The translations under genes were made by a program, and so were the position numbers. From contig NZ_JACHWB010000004.1 in the NCBI RefSeq assembly GCF_014191055.1, forward strand, positions 310,001-374,000: 64,000 nucleotides of DNA, given 5' to 3'. The DNA comes from Microvirga lupini. Lineage in GTDB: Bacteria; Pseudomonadota; Alphaproteobacteria; Rhizobiales; Beijerinckiaceae. Positions within the stretch are counted from its first letter, which is position 1; each line of letters starts with the position of its first letter. The notes beneath the pieces are model-generated. The model searched no databases. It had not been told where the DNA came from and saw only the letters and a list, made by a program, of their open reading frames with translations. Positions 1 through 8,357 of the stretch are shown piece by piece.

Positions 1-76
1 CCAGCGAAATGCCGCTGAGGACCTCGATAGGTCCGAAGGATTTCGAGATGTTTTCTGCGCGAAGAACGGAATCCAT
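1..76 (-). CDS. Sugar ABC transporter ATP-binding protein (N-terminal fragment)
   Basis: Only the first 25 codons lie in the window and the gene continues off the left edge. The visible peptide begins MDSVLRAENISKSFGPIEVL, which is the opening beta strand and aromatic A-loop region of an ABC ATPase. The KSFG pattern is typical of RbsA/MglA-type sugar importers, so a CUT2 ATPase is likely. The ATG at 74-76 is preceded by a GGAG Shine-Dalgarno. It is divergent from the LacI-family gene and shares its operator region, so repression by that regulator is inferred. The transported sugar cannot be told from this fragment. Confidence 0.75.
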   Translation of the reverse strand, partial: MDSVLRAENISKSFGPIEVLSGISL

Positions 77-262
77 CACCTGCTCCGGATGAGCAAAATC
101 GCTCGCCTTCGATCGTGGGAGAAGGCGGTCACAAGACGTTTCTATCGGGGCAGATCAGCTGGAAGGTATGGGAGCTGGCATTCATGTCCTCCTGCTTGTC
201 GATCAGTCCTCTGGCGGGACCCTTCTCGAACTAGGGCTATCGCACGGCTCGACAACAGCCCT

Positions 263-278
263 ATGTAATCGATTACAT
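263..278. promoter_or_regulatory. LacI-family operator, perfect 16-bp palindrome
   Basis: The sequence ATGTAATCGATTACAT is a perfect palindrome with a central CG step, the hallmark of LacI/GalR-family operators. It sits between the divergent ABC ATPase (start 76) and the LacI-family gene (start 335), so it can control both promoters. Assignment to the adjacent regulator is inferred from position. Confidence 0.75.
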
Positions 279-334
279 GAAACTTTACCGAAATGGTGGC
301 ATCTGTCAAACAGAACCATAGTCGGGGGAGAACC

Positions 335-1393
335 ATGGACGAACTGGGGCACAAAGACAGGGCTGAGCCGGAGGATACGCGGATCCGTGCCGTGCGAATC
401 CAAGATGTGGCCCGTCTTGCCGATGTCTCGACTGCCACGGTGAGCCGGGCGCTCGCCACGCCGGAGCGGGTTTCTCCCGAAGCTCGGGCGAGGGTGCTGG
501 AGGCCATCGCCAAGACCGGGTATGTGCCCAACCCGGCCGCGCGCACTCTGCGCTCCCAGAAGACCTATATGGTGCTCGTCGTCCTGCCGGATCTCGCGAA
601 CACCTTCTTCTCCAAGATCCTGCGAGGGATCGAGGAGACGCTCTTCGAGGCCGGCTACGGGATGATCATCAGCGATCTCGACGGCTCGCCCGAGAAGGAG
701 GCCCATTTCGCGGCCTTCACGGCAGCCGGCCGGGTGGATGGCGCCATTCTGCTCAACGGCCACCTGTTCGGTCAGAGCCGGGACGGGGAGGGGCAGCCTG
801 CCCGGATCACGATCCCACTCGTGGCGCTGTGTGAGGCCATCCCAGGTGCCGACATTCCACAGATCGAGATCGACAACCGCGCTGCCGCCTCACGCATGAC
901 CCAGCATCTCGCCTCGGCAGGGCACCGGCGCATCGCCTATGTGAGCGGGCCGACAAACAACATCCTGGAGCGCGAGCGTTTCCTGGGCTTCAAGGATGGG
1001 TTGGAGGCAGCAGGCCTCGCCTTCGATCCGGCGCTTGTGATCCCTGGCGACTACACGATCGAGGCGGGTGTAAGGGCCGGTCAGGACCTTGTTGCGCGAT
1101 CCGCCCGCCCGACTGCCGTGTTCTGCACCAGCGACGAAATGGCCATCGGCCTCATGCGCACTCTTTTCTCCGCGGGGCTCAGAGTTCCGGAGGATATCTC
1201 AGTCGCGGGTTTCGATGATATCGAGTTTGCTGCCGTGGCCGAACCGGCGCTGACCACGATCCATCAGCCGCGACGGGAGTTGGGACAGGCGGCAGCATCG
1301 GCCTTGATCAATCTCCTGCAGGGCCGGTCATCACCCAAGCGGATCCGACTGGAAACGGAACTGGTGATCCGGGACAGCGTGACTTCGCTCTAG
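335..1393 (+). CDS. LacI/GalR-family transcriptional repressor
   Basis: This 352-residue protein has the full family architecture. The N-terminal helix-turn-helix spans about residues 21-45 (IQDVARLADVSTATVSRAL), followed by the hinge helix (NPAARTLRSQ near residue 66) and a periplasmic-binding-protein-like effector domain that ends around GFDDIEFA and TTIHQPRRELG. The ATG at 335 is chosen because GGGGGAG lies 4 bases upstream. A longer frame from 293 has no ribosome site and runs through the leader. It probably represses the divergent sugar ABC transporter and itself through the palindrome at 263-278 and is released by a sugar ligand. The ligand cannot be read from sequence. Confidence 0.93.
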   Translation: MDELGHKDRAEPEDTRIRAVRIQDVARLADVSTATVSRALATPERVSPEARARVLEAIAKTGYVPNPAARTLRSQKTYMVLVVLPDLANTFFSKILRGIEETLFEAGYGMIISDLDGSPEKEAHFAAFTAAGRVDGAILLNGHLFGQSRDGEGQPARITIPLVALCEAIPGADIPQIEIDNRAAASRMTQHLASAGHRRIAYVSGPTNNILERERFLGFKDGLEAAGLAFDPALVIPGDYTIEAGVRAGQDLVARSARPTAVFCTSDEMAIGLMRTLFSAGLRVPEDISVAGFDDIEFAAVAEPALTTIHQPRRELGQAAASALINLLQGRSSPKRIRLETELVIRDSVTSL

Positions 1394-1543
1394 GTCAGAC
1401 CCTCAAACTTGGCTTTTGAAGGAAAGGGACACCAGGCTAACCCCAAAAGGCCGTTCCGATTGGGGAGCCGATGCTTTACCATTCCTCGCTCCAGTCTTCG
1501 GAATTGAGTTCGACACCGCGCAGCCTTGCAGGAGATCGACCCG

Positions 1544-1951
1544 ATGACCAAAACAGTCACCTCCCTCTTCCACAGCGAACGGCATGCGACGGCCGCAGCA
1601 GAGCGTTTGGAGCAGGCTGGCATCCCCAAAGATGAGATCGACATCTGGTCGACCCCGCATAACCTGGCTCCTCTTCTGGAGGATGATGGCGTCTCACGCC
1701 TGGACGCTTATGCCTATGTCGAAGGCGTCGTGCGCGGCGGGTCGGTCATCATCGTGAGATGCGACGATGCAGAGGTCGGCCAGGTCGTCAGCATCCTGGA
1801 TCAGGAGGGCGTGTTGGACCTCGACGAACAGCAGGCCGTCTGGCGCTCCGAAGGGTGGGAGGGGGATCAAGCCACCGCTCAGCCGGGCGAGGCGGGCCAT
1901 GGCCGGGTTCGGATCCAGCCTCGCAAGCAAGAGTCCCCGGGGCAGGAATAG
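1544..1951 (+). CDS. Small stress-protein-like hypothetical protein
   Basis: This 135-residue soluble protein has an N-terminal half (TVTSLFHSERHATAAAERLE, then an EIDIWS strand) that resembles the YflT / general stress protein 17M fold, in which short alpha-beta units begin with a hydrophobic strand and a helix carrying an 'aaerLeqaGip' pattern. That similarity is from memory and is weak. The C-terminal third is hydrophilic and low complexity. The ATG at 1544 follows AGGAGAT at good spacing, while an in-frame TTG at 1526 lacks a ribosome site. It converges with the membrane-anchored small gene at 1959-2339. No catalytic motif is visible. Confidence 0.7.
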   Translation: MTKTVTSLFHSERHATAAAERLEQAGIPKDEIDIWSTPHNLAPLLEDDGVSRLDAYAYVEGVVRGGSVIIVRCDDAEVGQVVSILDQEGVLDLDEQQAVWRSEGWEGDQATAQPGEAGHGRVRIQPRKQESPGQE

Positions 1952-1958
1952 ACACAGA

Positions 1959-2339
1959 TCAGAAGATCGAAAAAGCCCCGATGAACAGCACCAGCACGAG
2001 CGCGATGAATCCCACATAGCCGGCCAGCGCTTTGCGCGAGTGCCCGTGGGCATAGCTGTCCTTGTCGTTGCCGTTCTGCCAACGCGCCGACGTTTCCTGA
2101 TGCCGGGCGATGTCGACCTGTTCCGGTCTCATCGGATTGCCGCCGGCCTCATCGTCCGTGCCCAGCGGGGAGAGGCCGGGGTCGAACACCTCGTTCTTGT
2201 CCCCCGTGCGACCGCTGTTGATGTCGCCCTTCAGCTGCGCGGTGGTCGATCCCTCGTTCATGGGCGGAGGGTCCATTGGCTTGATCGTGTGCGTCCGAGG
2301 AATGTCGGTGTGGTTGGGGTTGTCTGAGCGAGTGGACAT
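1959..2339 (-). CDS. Small C-terminally membrane-anchored hypothetical protein
   Basis: This 126-residue protein is hydrophilic for about 100 residues, with many Asn, Asp, Pro and Thr. It ends in one transmembrane helix (ALAGYVGFIALVLVLFIGAF) close to the C-terminus, so a tail-anchored topology is likely. The ATG at 2337-2339 is preceded by GGGAGAG, and the upstream in-frame region back to 2450 has no translation signal. An EcfG-like promoter lies about 30 bases upstream at 2370-2394, which suggests membership of the general stress regulon. I do not recognise a family with a known function. Confidence 0.72.
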   Translation of the reverse strand: MSTRSDNPNHTDIPRTHTIKPMDPPPMNEGSTTAQLKGDINSGRTGDKNEVFDPGLSPLGTDDEAGGNPMRPEQVDIARHQETSARWQNGNDKDSYAHGHSRKALAGYVGFIALVLVLFIGAFSIF

Positions 2340-2369
2340 GAAAGCTCTCCCGGGCTCCGCAGATGAGGA

Positions 2370-2394
2370 AACCTCCGGGGGAGTGCGAGGTTCC
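2370..2394 (-). promoter_or_regulatory. EcfG-type general stress promoter
   Basis: Read on the minus strand this is GGAAC, 16 bases, then GGTT, against the alphaproteobacterial EcfG consensus GGAAC-N16/17-CGTT. It lies about 30 bases upstream of the ATG at 2339. The match is one base from consensus in the -10 element. Control of the small membrane-anchored gene by the general stress sigma factor is inferred. Confidence 0.6.
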
Positions 2395-2451
2395 TGTCTC
2401 ACCCTGTCCACTTGGCCCCTTGGTCGGGCCGGAAACCTTTGTCCAGGCAAG

Positions 2452-2477
2452 AAAAAAGGCCGTTGTTGCCAACGGCC
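2452..2477 (-). terminator. Rho-independent terminator of the candidate sRNA
   Basis: An 8-bp perfect stem, GGCCGTTG with CAACGGCC around a 4-base loop, is followed on the minus strand by six consecutive T. No protein gene ends just upstream of it on that strand, which supports a short non-coding transcript. Confidence 0.75.
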
Positions 2478-2540
2478 CGAAGTTTAGGGAGGAAACGCCC
2501 TAGAAGGGCTGCAACAGGCGACGCCAATCGCCGTGTTGCA
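2452..2540 (-). ncRNA. Candidate small RNA with anti-Shine-Dalgarno loop
   Basis: The minus strand reads as a compact three-hairpin RNA. Hairpin 1 (2510-2540) pairs TGCAACA with TGTTGCA and, after one unpaired base, GGCGA with TCGCC. Hairpin 2 (2497-2509) pairs GCCC with GGGC. Between hairpin 2 and the terminator lies an unpaired stretch with TTTCCTCCCTAAA (about 2483-2495), complementary to ribosome-binding sites. Hairpin 3 (2458-2477) is a terminator followed by six U. A TTGAAA-N17-TACTTA promoter-like pair lies just upstream at 2547-2575. Exposed CCUCCC motifs are known in alphaproteobacterial trans-acting sRNAs. The alternative is an attenuated leader of the gene starting at 2339. Confidence 0.55.
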
Positions 2541-2546
2541 CTGCAA

Positions 2547-2575
2547 TAAGTAAGAAGTGTTCTGATCGGTTTCAA
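2547..2575 (-). promoter_or_regulatory. Candidate promoter for the sRNA
   Basis: The minus strand has TTGAAA (2570-2575), 17 bases, then TACTTA (2547-2552), placing a start near 2540 at the base of the first hairpin. The -35 is good, the -10 is only fair. Confidence 0.4.
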
Positions 2576-2678
2576 GACTAAAAGGTCAGCACCATTGCCC
2601 AATTTTTCGCCTCCCTGCCGCAGATGAGCATCAAGGAGGTCTAGACAGGTCGGCGGTGAGGACCAAGTGGAGGATGCC

Positions 2679-3104
2679 ATGAGGTCCGAGATGCCGAAGC
2701 TGAACGCCGTGCTCGAAACCGCTCTCTATGTCGACGATCTGGCTCGCGCCAAGGAGTTCTATGAGAGCAGCCTTGGTCTGCCGCTTCTGCTCGCCAATCA
2801 GCGCATGTGTGCATTCGACGTGGGTGGCAGAAGCGTGCTCCTCGTCTTCCTCCGGGGTGGCTCAGCCGAGGATATGACGACTCCGGGTGGCACGATCCCA
2901 GGCCATGACGGACACGGCCCCCTCCACATCGCCTTTGCCGTTGCGGCCGAAGAGCTTGCCGCATGGGAGATGAGACTGGAAGAGCGCGGCATCCCGATCG
3001 AGAGCCGGATGTCCTGGCCCCGGGGTGGCACCAGCGTCTATTTCCGCGATCCGGACGGGCACGTTCTCGAACTGGCGACGCCTGGGCTCTGGACGACGTA
3101 CTGA
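2679..3104 (+). CDS. VOC-family (glyoxalase/bleomycin-resistance fold) protein
   Basis: This 141-residue protein has two beta-alpha-beta-beta-beta modules typical of the vicinal oxygen chelate superfamily. The first opens with ETALYVDDLARAKEFYES and the second contains HIAFAV and ends VYFRDPDGHVLELATPG. Candidate metal ligands are the His of the HIAF segment and the Glu of HVLELA. The ATG at 2679 is 5 bases after GGAGG, while an in-frame GTG at 2667 overlaps that site. It converges with the phosphoglucomutase gene. The substrate is unknown, and members range from glyoxalases and dioxygenases to resistance proteins. Confidence 0.88.
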   Translation: MRSEMPKLNAVLETALYVDDLARAKEFYESSLGLPLLLANQRMCAFDVGGRSVLLVFLRGGSAEDMTTPGGTIPGHDGHGPLHIAFAVAAEELAAWEMRLEERGIPIESRMSWPRGGTSVYFRDPDGHVLELATPGLWTTY

Positions 3105-3129
3105 TTGCCAGAGCCCGGGCCTATCGAGA

Positions 3130-4770
<1,641 letters not shown>

Positions 4771-4961
4771 TCACTTCCTTACGTGGCTCTTGGAGGCCTT
4801 TTGCAGGGTCCTCTCTGGTCCTGTGAAGGACCAGCGACATTCTAGGGTCGTTTCGCCCAGATGCCACTGCCAAGATGAAGGCAGGATGAAGGACGCCCTT
4901 GAGCCGCCCACCCAACCGCAGCCCGGCTCTGGTCGCGGCGGATGTCCTCCCTATGTGCTGG

Positions 4962-4984
4962 TCTGTTACCTGAACCATAACAGA
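4962..4984. promoter_or_regulatory. Inverted repeat upstream of the Bug-type gene
   Basis: TCTGTTA and TAACAGA form perfect 7-bp arms around a 9-base spacer, ending 20 bases before the ATG at 5005. The size and place suit a dimeric repressor or activator. No regulator gene is adjacent, so its partner is unknown. Confidence 0.4.
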
Positions 4985-5004
4985 ACCGACCCCGGGAGAA
5001 CGCC

Positions 5005-5991
5005 ATGAGCCAGACCCGCCGCAGCCTTCTCGTGACGATGGCCGCCGCTTCCGCAGCCTCAGCCCTTTCACCATGGCGCGCCTTGGCTCAATCCGACTAT
5101 CCGACGAGACCGGTTCGGGTTACCGTTCCTTACGCGGCCGGCGGCGGAACGGATTTCTTCGCGCGGCTCGTCTTCGGCGCCATGGGAGAACAGCTGCGAC
5201 AGCAGTTCGTTGTCGAGAACAAGCCGGGGGCAGGCACCAATATCGGGGCCGAGGCCGTCGCCCGGGCGGAGCCTGACGGCTACACGCTCCTCCTAGGGGA
5301 TTCGGCGACCTTCGCGACGAACCGCTCCCTCTATCGCAAGCTCTCCTTCGATCCGTACAAGGATTTCAGCCCGATTTCGCTCACGGGCCGCTTCGCGCTC
5401 GTGCTGCTCGTCAACACGAACAAGCTGCCAGTCAATTCCATTCAGGAATTGATCGCCGAAGCGAAGAAGACGCCTGGACGGATCAACTATGCGACACCCG
5501 GCTTGGGCAGCCCGTTCCATCTGGCGACGGAGCTGCTTTCGCAAGGCGCCGGCATCAAGCTCACTCATGTGCCCTATCGCGGTGCCGCTCCCGCTGTGCA
5601 GGATCTGGTGGCAGGACAGGTGGACATGATGTTCATCGATTTTGCGACCGCCCGCTCGCAGCTTTCCGGTCCCATCAAGGCCATCGCCGTGGCCTCTCCG
5701 AAGGAGTTCCCCGGGCTTCCAGGCGTGCCTCCTGTGGCTGCTGATTTTCCAGGCTTTGAGGCCTGGGCTTGGCAGGGCTTCGTCGGCCCGGCCCGCCTGT
5801 CGCCCGAGATCATCACCAAGCTCAACGACACCTATCGGCAGGTTGTTGCGAGACAGGACATTCGGGACAAGCTCACCGGCGCCGGGATCGACGTGCTCCA
5901 GAGTTCGCCATCCGAAATGGCCGCCTACATGCAGGAAGAGGGCGCCAAGTGGGAGAAGGTAATCAGGACAGCCAACATCACCCTGGAGTGA
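5005..5991 (+). CDS. Bug/TctC-family periplasmic solute-binding protein
   Basis: The 328-residue precursor starts with a Tat-like signal (MSQTRRSLLVTMAAASAASA, cleavage near ALAQ at about residue 29). The mature part has the Bug family marks: YPTRPVRVTVPYAAGGGTDF, then VVENKPGAGTNIGAEAVARAEPDGYTLL and THVPYRGAAPAVQDLVAGQV. These proteins deliver carboxylates or other small anions to tripartite tricarboxylate transporters. No TctA or TctB gene is nearby, so it is an orphan receptor, a common situation in this class. The ATG follows GGGAG at 4993-4997. A palindrome at 4962-4984 may control it. The ligand is not predictable. Confidence 0.9.
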   Translation: MSQTRRSLLVTMAAASAASALSPWRALAQSDYPTRPVRVTVPYAAGGGTDFFARLVFGAMGEQLRQQFVVENKPGAGTNIGAEAVARAEPDGYTLLLGDSATFATNRSLYRKLSFDPYKDFSPISLTGRFALVLLVNTNKLPVNSIQELIAEAKKTPGRINYATPGLGSPFHLATELLSQGAGIKLTHVPYRGAAPAVQDLVAGQVDMMFIDFATARSQLSGPIKAIAVASPKEFPGLPGVPPVAADFPGFEAWAWQGFVGPARLSPEIITKLNDTYRQVVARQDIRDKLTGAGIDVLQSSPSEMAAYMQEEGAKWEKVIRTANITLE

Positions 5992-6006
5992 TGCCAATGA
6001 CAGCCT

Positions 6007-6031
6007 TGGGACCGCCTCAGTTGCGGTCCCA
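6007..6031. terminator. Hairpin between convergent genes, possible terminator
   Basis: TGGGACCGC pairs with GCGGTCCCA (9 bp, 7-base loop) across the convergent 3' ends of the Bug gene and the DUF1194 gene, overlapping the last codons of the latter. Neither side has a U tract, so termination is uncertain. Confidence 0.35.
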
Positions 6032-6811
6032 GCGATACATGCGCTGCTCGCCCTCGGCGCAACTCACGGACGGCTCGGCCTGAACCGTCTGGATCATCGG
6101 CTTTGCCGGCAGGGCCGCAATCTCACGGATGATCTTCGTCCGGATGGCATCGGCGAATTGCTGGCGGTCCCGCACCGGCACGATGAACGATCCTTCGCCG
6201 CCGATGACACAGTTTTTGTAATAGAGATCGAGATGCTCCATGTCGCCGAAGCCGCTCGGACGCTTGAGCATGATCGGAAGCCCGTTGATGGTGATCCCCT
6301 TGGCAACGGCTTCGTCCCGCGCCGCGACCACGCCCCGCCCGCTGCTGTTGGGGCCGTCCCCGGAGATATCGATGACCTTGCGGATCGGCTCGACGCCGGT
6401 CTGCTCCAGGAGCTTCACGCCGAAATCGATGGCACCGGAGATCGAGGTTCTCCGGACACGGCCGATCGGGTTGCTGCTCAGGCCATCGGCGAATTTGAGC
6501 GCTCCCTCGGGACCCTCGATAATGGTCCAGGGCACGATGACGTTCTGATACTCCACGCCCGACCATTCCACATAGGTGACGATGATCCGCCCCACCATGC
6601 CATTGCGGATGGCCTCATGCACCTGGGGGGAGCGGAAGGCTTCCATGAAGCCCTGGCGCTGAAGATCCTGCTCATCGGGATCCATGGAGCGCGAGACGTC
6701 GACGGCCAGCACCAGCGCGACATCGACCTCGGTCTCCGCCCGGGCGCCAGACGGATACAACCACAGGCCCACCATGACAGCCGCGAGAGCACCAAGAAGC
6801 CTTCGATCCAT
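6017..6811 (-). CDS. DUF1194 family exported vWA-like protein
   Basis: The 264-residue protein has an N-terminal signal peptide (hydrophobic LLGALAAVMVGLWLYP, cleavage after ARA near residue 25). It is followed by a von Willebrand factor A-like fold: strand VDVALVLAVDVSRSM carries the MIDAS motif DVSRS (38-42), and further segments RKVIDISGDGPNSSGRG and TINGLPIM match the family. DUF1194 proteins are widespread in alphaproteobacteria and act in the periplasm, but their role is not established to my knowledge. The gene converges on the Bug-type gene and stands alone. Confidence 0.9.
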   Translation of the reverse strand: MDRRLLGALAAVMVGLWLYPSGARAETEVDVALVLAVDVSRSMDPDEQDLQRQGFMEAFRSPQVHEAIRNGMVGRIIVTYVEWSGVEYQNVIVPWTIIEGPEGALKFADGLSSNPIGRVRRTSISGAIDFGVKLLEQTGVEPIRKVIDISGDGPNSSGRGVVAARDEAVAKGITINGLPIMLKRPSGFGDMEHLDLYYKNCVIGGEGSFIVPVRDRQQFADAIRTKIIREIAALPAKPMIQTVQAEPSVSCAEGEQRMYRWDRN

Positions 6812-7064
6812 CTCCGCCTCCGTTCGCCAGACGCAAGAAGCTGACAGGAAACCCTCGGCAGGTAAGGTTTGGTGGGCGTGAGAAAAGCCCGTTGGCCGTC
6901 AATTTAACGTGACTTGCATGTGGAACGTCCGCGCCCAACTCCAGCTAACAGCCGGACTCGAGCGTCTCCCTGAACGGGCTTCTCCTCCCGACCTCGTGCT
7001 TTATATGGGCGACATGATGTTTCGAGCCGCCGTGGCTGGCGGCGCTCAGAAGGAAGTCTCGCCC

Positions 7065-7484
7065 ATGTCGTCCACCCTCGATCGCTGGTCCCCTTACGCC
7101 TTGGCCTTACTGAGGATCGTCACGGCGCTGCTCTTCATGGAGCATGGAACGCAGAAGCTGTTCGGCTTTCCGGCTCCTCCCGAGGGCGGCACGCCGCCCT
7201 TGCTGTCCCTGTTCGGCATCGGGGCCATCCTGGAATTGGTCGGCGGCCTTCTCATCCTGGTAGGGCTGCTCACCAGACCTGTTGCCTTCGTGCTCGCCGG
7301 CGAGATGGCGGTGGCGTATTGGATGTTCCATGCCCCGCAAAGTCTCTATCCCGCTCTGAACGGTGGGGATGCCTCCGTCCTGTTCTGCTTCGTCTTCCTT
7401 CTGCTCGTCTTCACCGGCCCCGGGGCCTTGAGCATCGACGGAGCAAGGCAGCCCGCAGGACCGCGCCATTCATGGGAACGCTGA
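7065..7484 (+). CDS. DoxX-family membrane protein
   Basis: The protein is 139 residues with four predicted transmembrane helices. Family marks are ALALLRIVTALLFMEHGTQK at the first helix, then the GFPAPP loop, GIGAILELVGGLLILVGL, and a last helix FCFVFLLLVFTGPG followed by GALSID. DoxX/DoxD-type proteins are small inner-membrane proteins of poorly known function, linked in some species to quinone or thiol redox chemistry. The ATG at 7065 follows AAGGAAG by 8 bases. An upstream in-frame ATG at 7007 would add 19 residues and is less likely. Confidence 0.88.
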   Translation: MSSTLDRWSPYALALLRIVTALLFMEHGTQKLFGFPAPPEGGTPPLLSLFGIGAILELVGGLLILVGLLTRPVAFVLAGEMAVAYWMFHAPQSLYPALNGGDASVLFCFVFLLLVFTGPGALSIDGARQPAGPRHSWER

Positions 7485-7542
7485 ACCGGCAGGGCTCCGG
7501 GATTTCTTCCAGCGAATGTTTCAGAACGGCAACGCCGCGTCT

Positions 7543-7558
7543 TAACTCTTAAGAGTTA
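7543..7558. promoter_or_regulatory. Perfect 16-bp palindrome
   Basis: TAACTCTTAAGAGTTA is a perfect palindrome in the gap between the DoxX gene and the small gene at 7696, about 140 bases before the latter. It lies upstream of an AT-rich TATAATTTTT stretch (7611-7620) that could be a -10 element. It looks like an operator for an unknown dimeric regulator. Confidence 0.4.
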
Positions 7559-7625
7559 GGTAATACCCCCGACGCCTGTGACTGAGGAGTGGAACGGCTG
7601 CGGTCAACCCTATAATTTTTAAGTG

Positions 7626-7648
7626 CCGGCGCATGACTTTTGCGCCGG
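7626..7648 (+). other. Leader hairpin before the 7696 gene
   Basis: CCGGCGCA and TGCGCCGG form a perfect 8-bp stem with a 7-base loop between the putative -10 region and the start of the small gene. It would fold in the 5' leader of the mRNA. No U tract follows, so it is not an intrinsic terminator. Its role is unknown. Confidence 0.4.
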
Positions 7649-7695
7649 AAGAGCGTTAAGAGCATGGGCAAGTTGGTTGCGTAGGAGTCAGGGAC

Positions 7696-7986
7696 ATGGC
7701 CGAGATCATCGCCTTCAAGGATCTCAAGAAGATCGCCGACAGGTGCGAGGTGCTGACCCTTTTCGAACCCAAGCGCCCTTCCAGAGCCAAATCCCGCCCC
7801 GAGAGCCGGAGCTTCGAGTTTCCCAGTTCCCGCCCCTTCATCTCCGGCAATCTCACGGATCTGTTCGAGCAGGCCAACGCAGTTGCGATGCGCCACCACC
7901 ATGGGGACCCCAAGGTCTCGGCTGTCGTGGCCGAGAAATGCTTGGAGCTCATCCAGGCCTTGGAAGATCACGCGCAGCCGGAATAG
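7696..7986 (+). CDS. Hypothetical protein, 96 residues
   Basis: This is a small soluble protein with a basic, Arg- and Ser-rich middle (residues 24-45) and a helical C-terminal half (LTDLFEQANAVAMRHHHGDP, then VVAEKCLELIQALED). There is no signal peptide or membrane segment. The ATG follows AGGAG at 7683-7687 with 8-base spacing, which supports real translation. A larger overlapping frame (7623-8144) in another phase lacks a ribosome site and is ignored. No family is recognised. Confidence 0.65.
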   Translation: MAEIIAFKDLKKIADRCEVLTLFEPKRPSRAKSRPESRSFEFPSSRPFISGNLTDLFEQANAVAMRHHHGDPKVSAVVAEKCLELIQALEDHAQPE

Positions 7987-8217
7987 GTCCTCAGGATCGA
8001 TTGCGCAATTATGGCATCAAGAAACTGCCTTCTGCACAAAGCGATCGTCGCCTGCTGGGCATACTTCCTTTGCGGAAGTTGACTTCGAAAAGAGCTGTTA
8101 ACTTTATTTCTCGAAGCATGTTACCGCATGAATTCTTCCGTTGATTTTTGCTGCCGACTATAGAAATGATCATCGTTGCAACAGCACCTGTGGCAGGTTG
8201 AGTTCGCGCTCTGGTTC

Positions 8218-8287
8218 ATGCGCCGCTCAAAGGCATGATGCCCTCCTGCCAGGTCGGTGAGAGTCCGGCAGGTTCGTTCCCAAAAAT
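8218..8287 (+). ncRNA. Candidate cis-regulatory leader RNA, copy A
   Basis: This 70-nt element in the 371-base gap before the GGDEF/EAL gene is homologous to the one at 13867-13934. Shared blocks are AAAGGCATGATGCC (8229-8242), a hairpin whose inner part reads CGGTGAGAGTCCGG, and TTCCC followed by AAAAA. The hairpin stem pairs CCTGCC (8245-8250) with GGCAGG (8267-8272), whereas copy B uses a different paired sequence. A TATAGA box lies 70 bases upstream of the first block at 8159-8164. The element ends 70 bases before the ATG at 8358. The rest of the gap (7987-8217) shows no gene. Confidence 0.6.
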
Positions 8288-8357
8288 CCATTTGCTTAGG
8301 GTCGGTCGTTCGGCATGCCGCCGTTCGGTCGAGGTCCGGAGGCGTTCCGGTGCGGCT

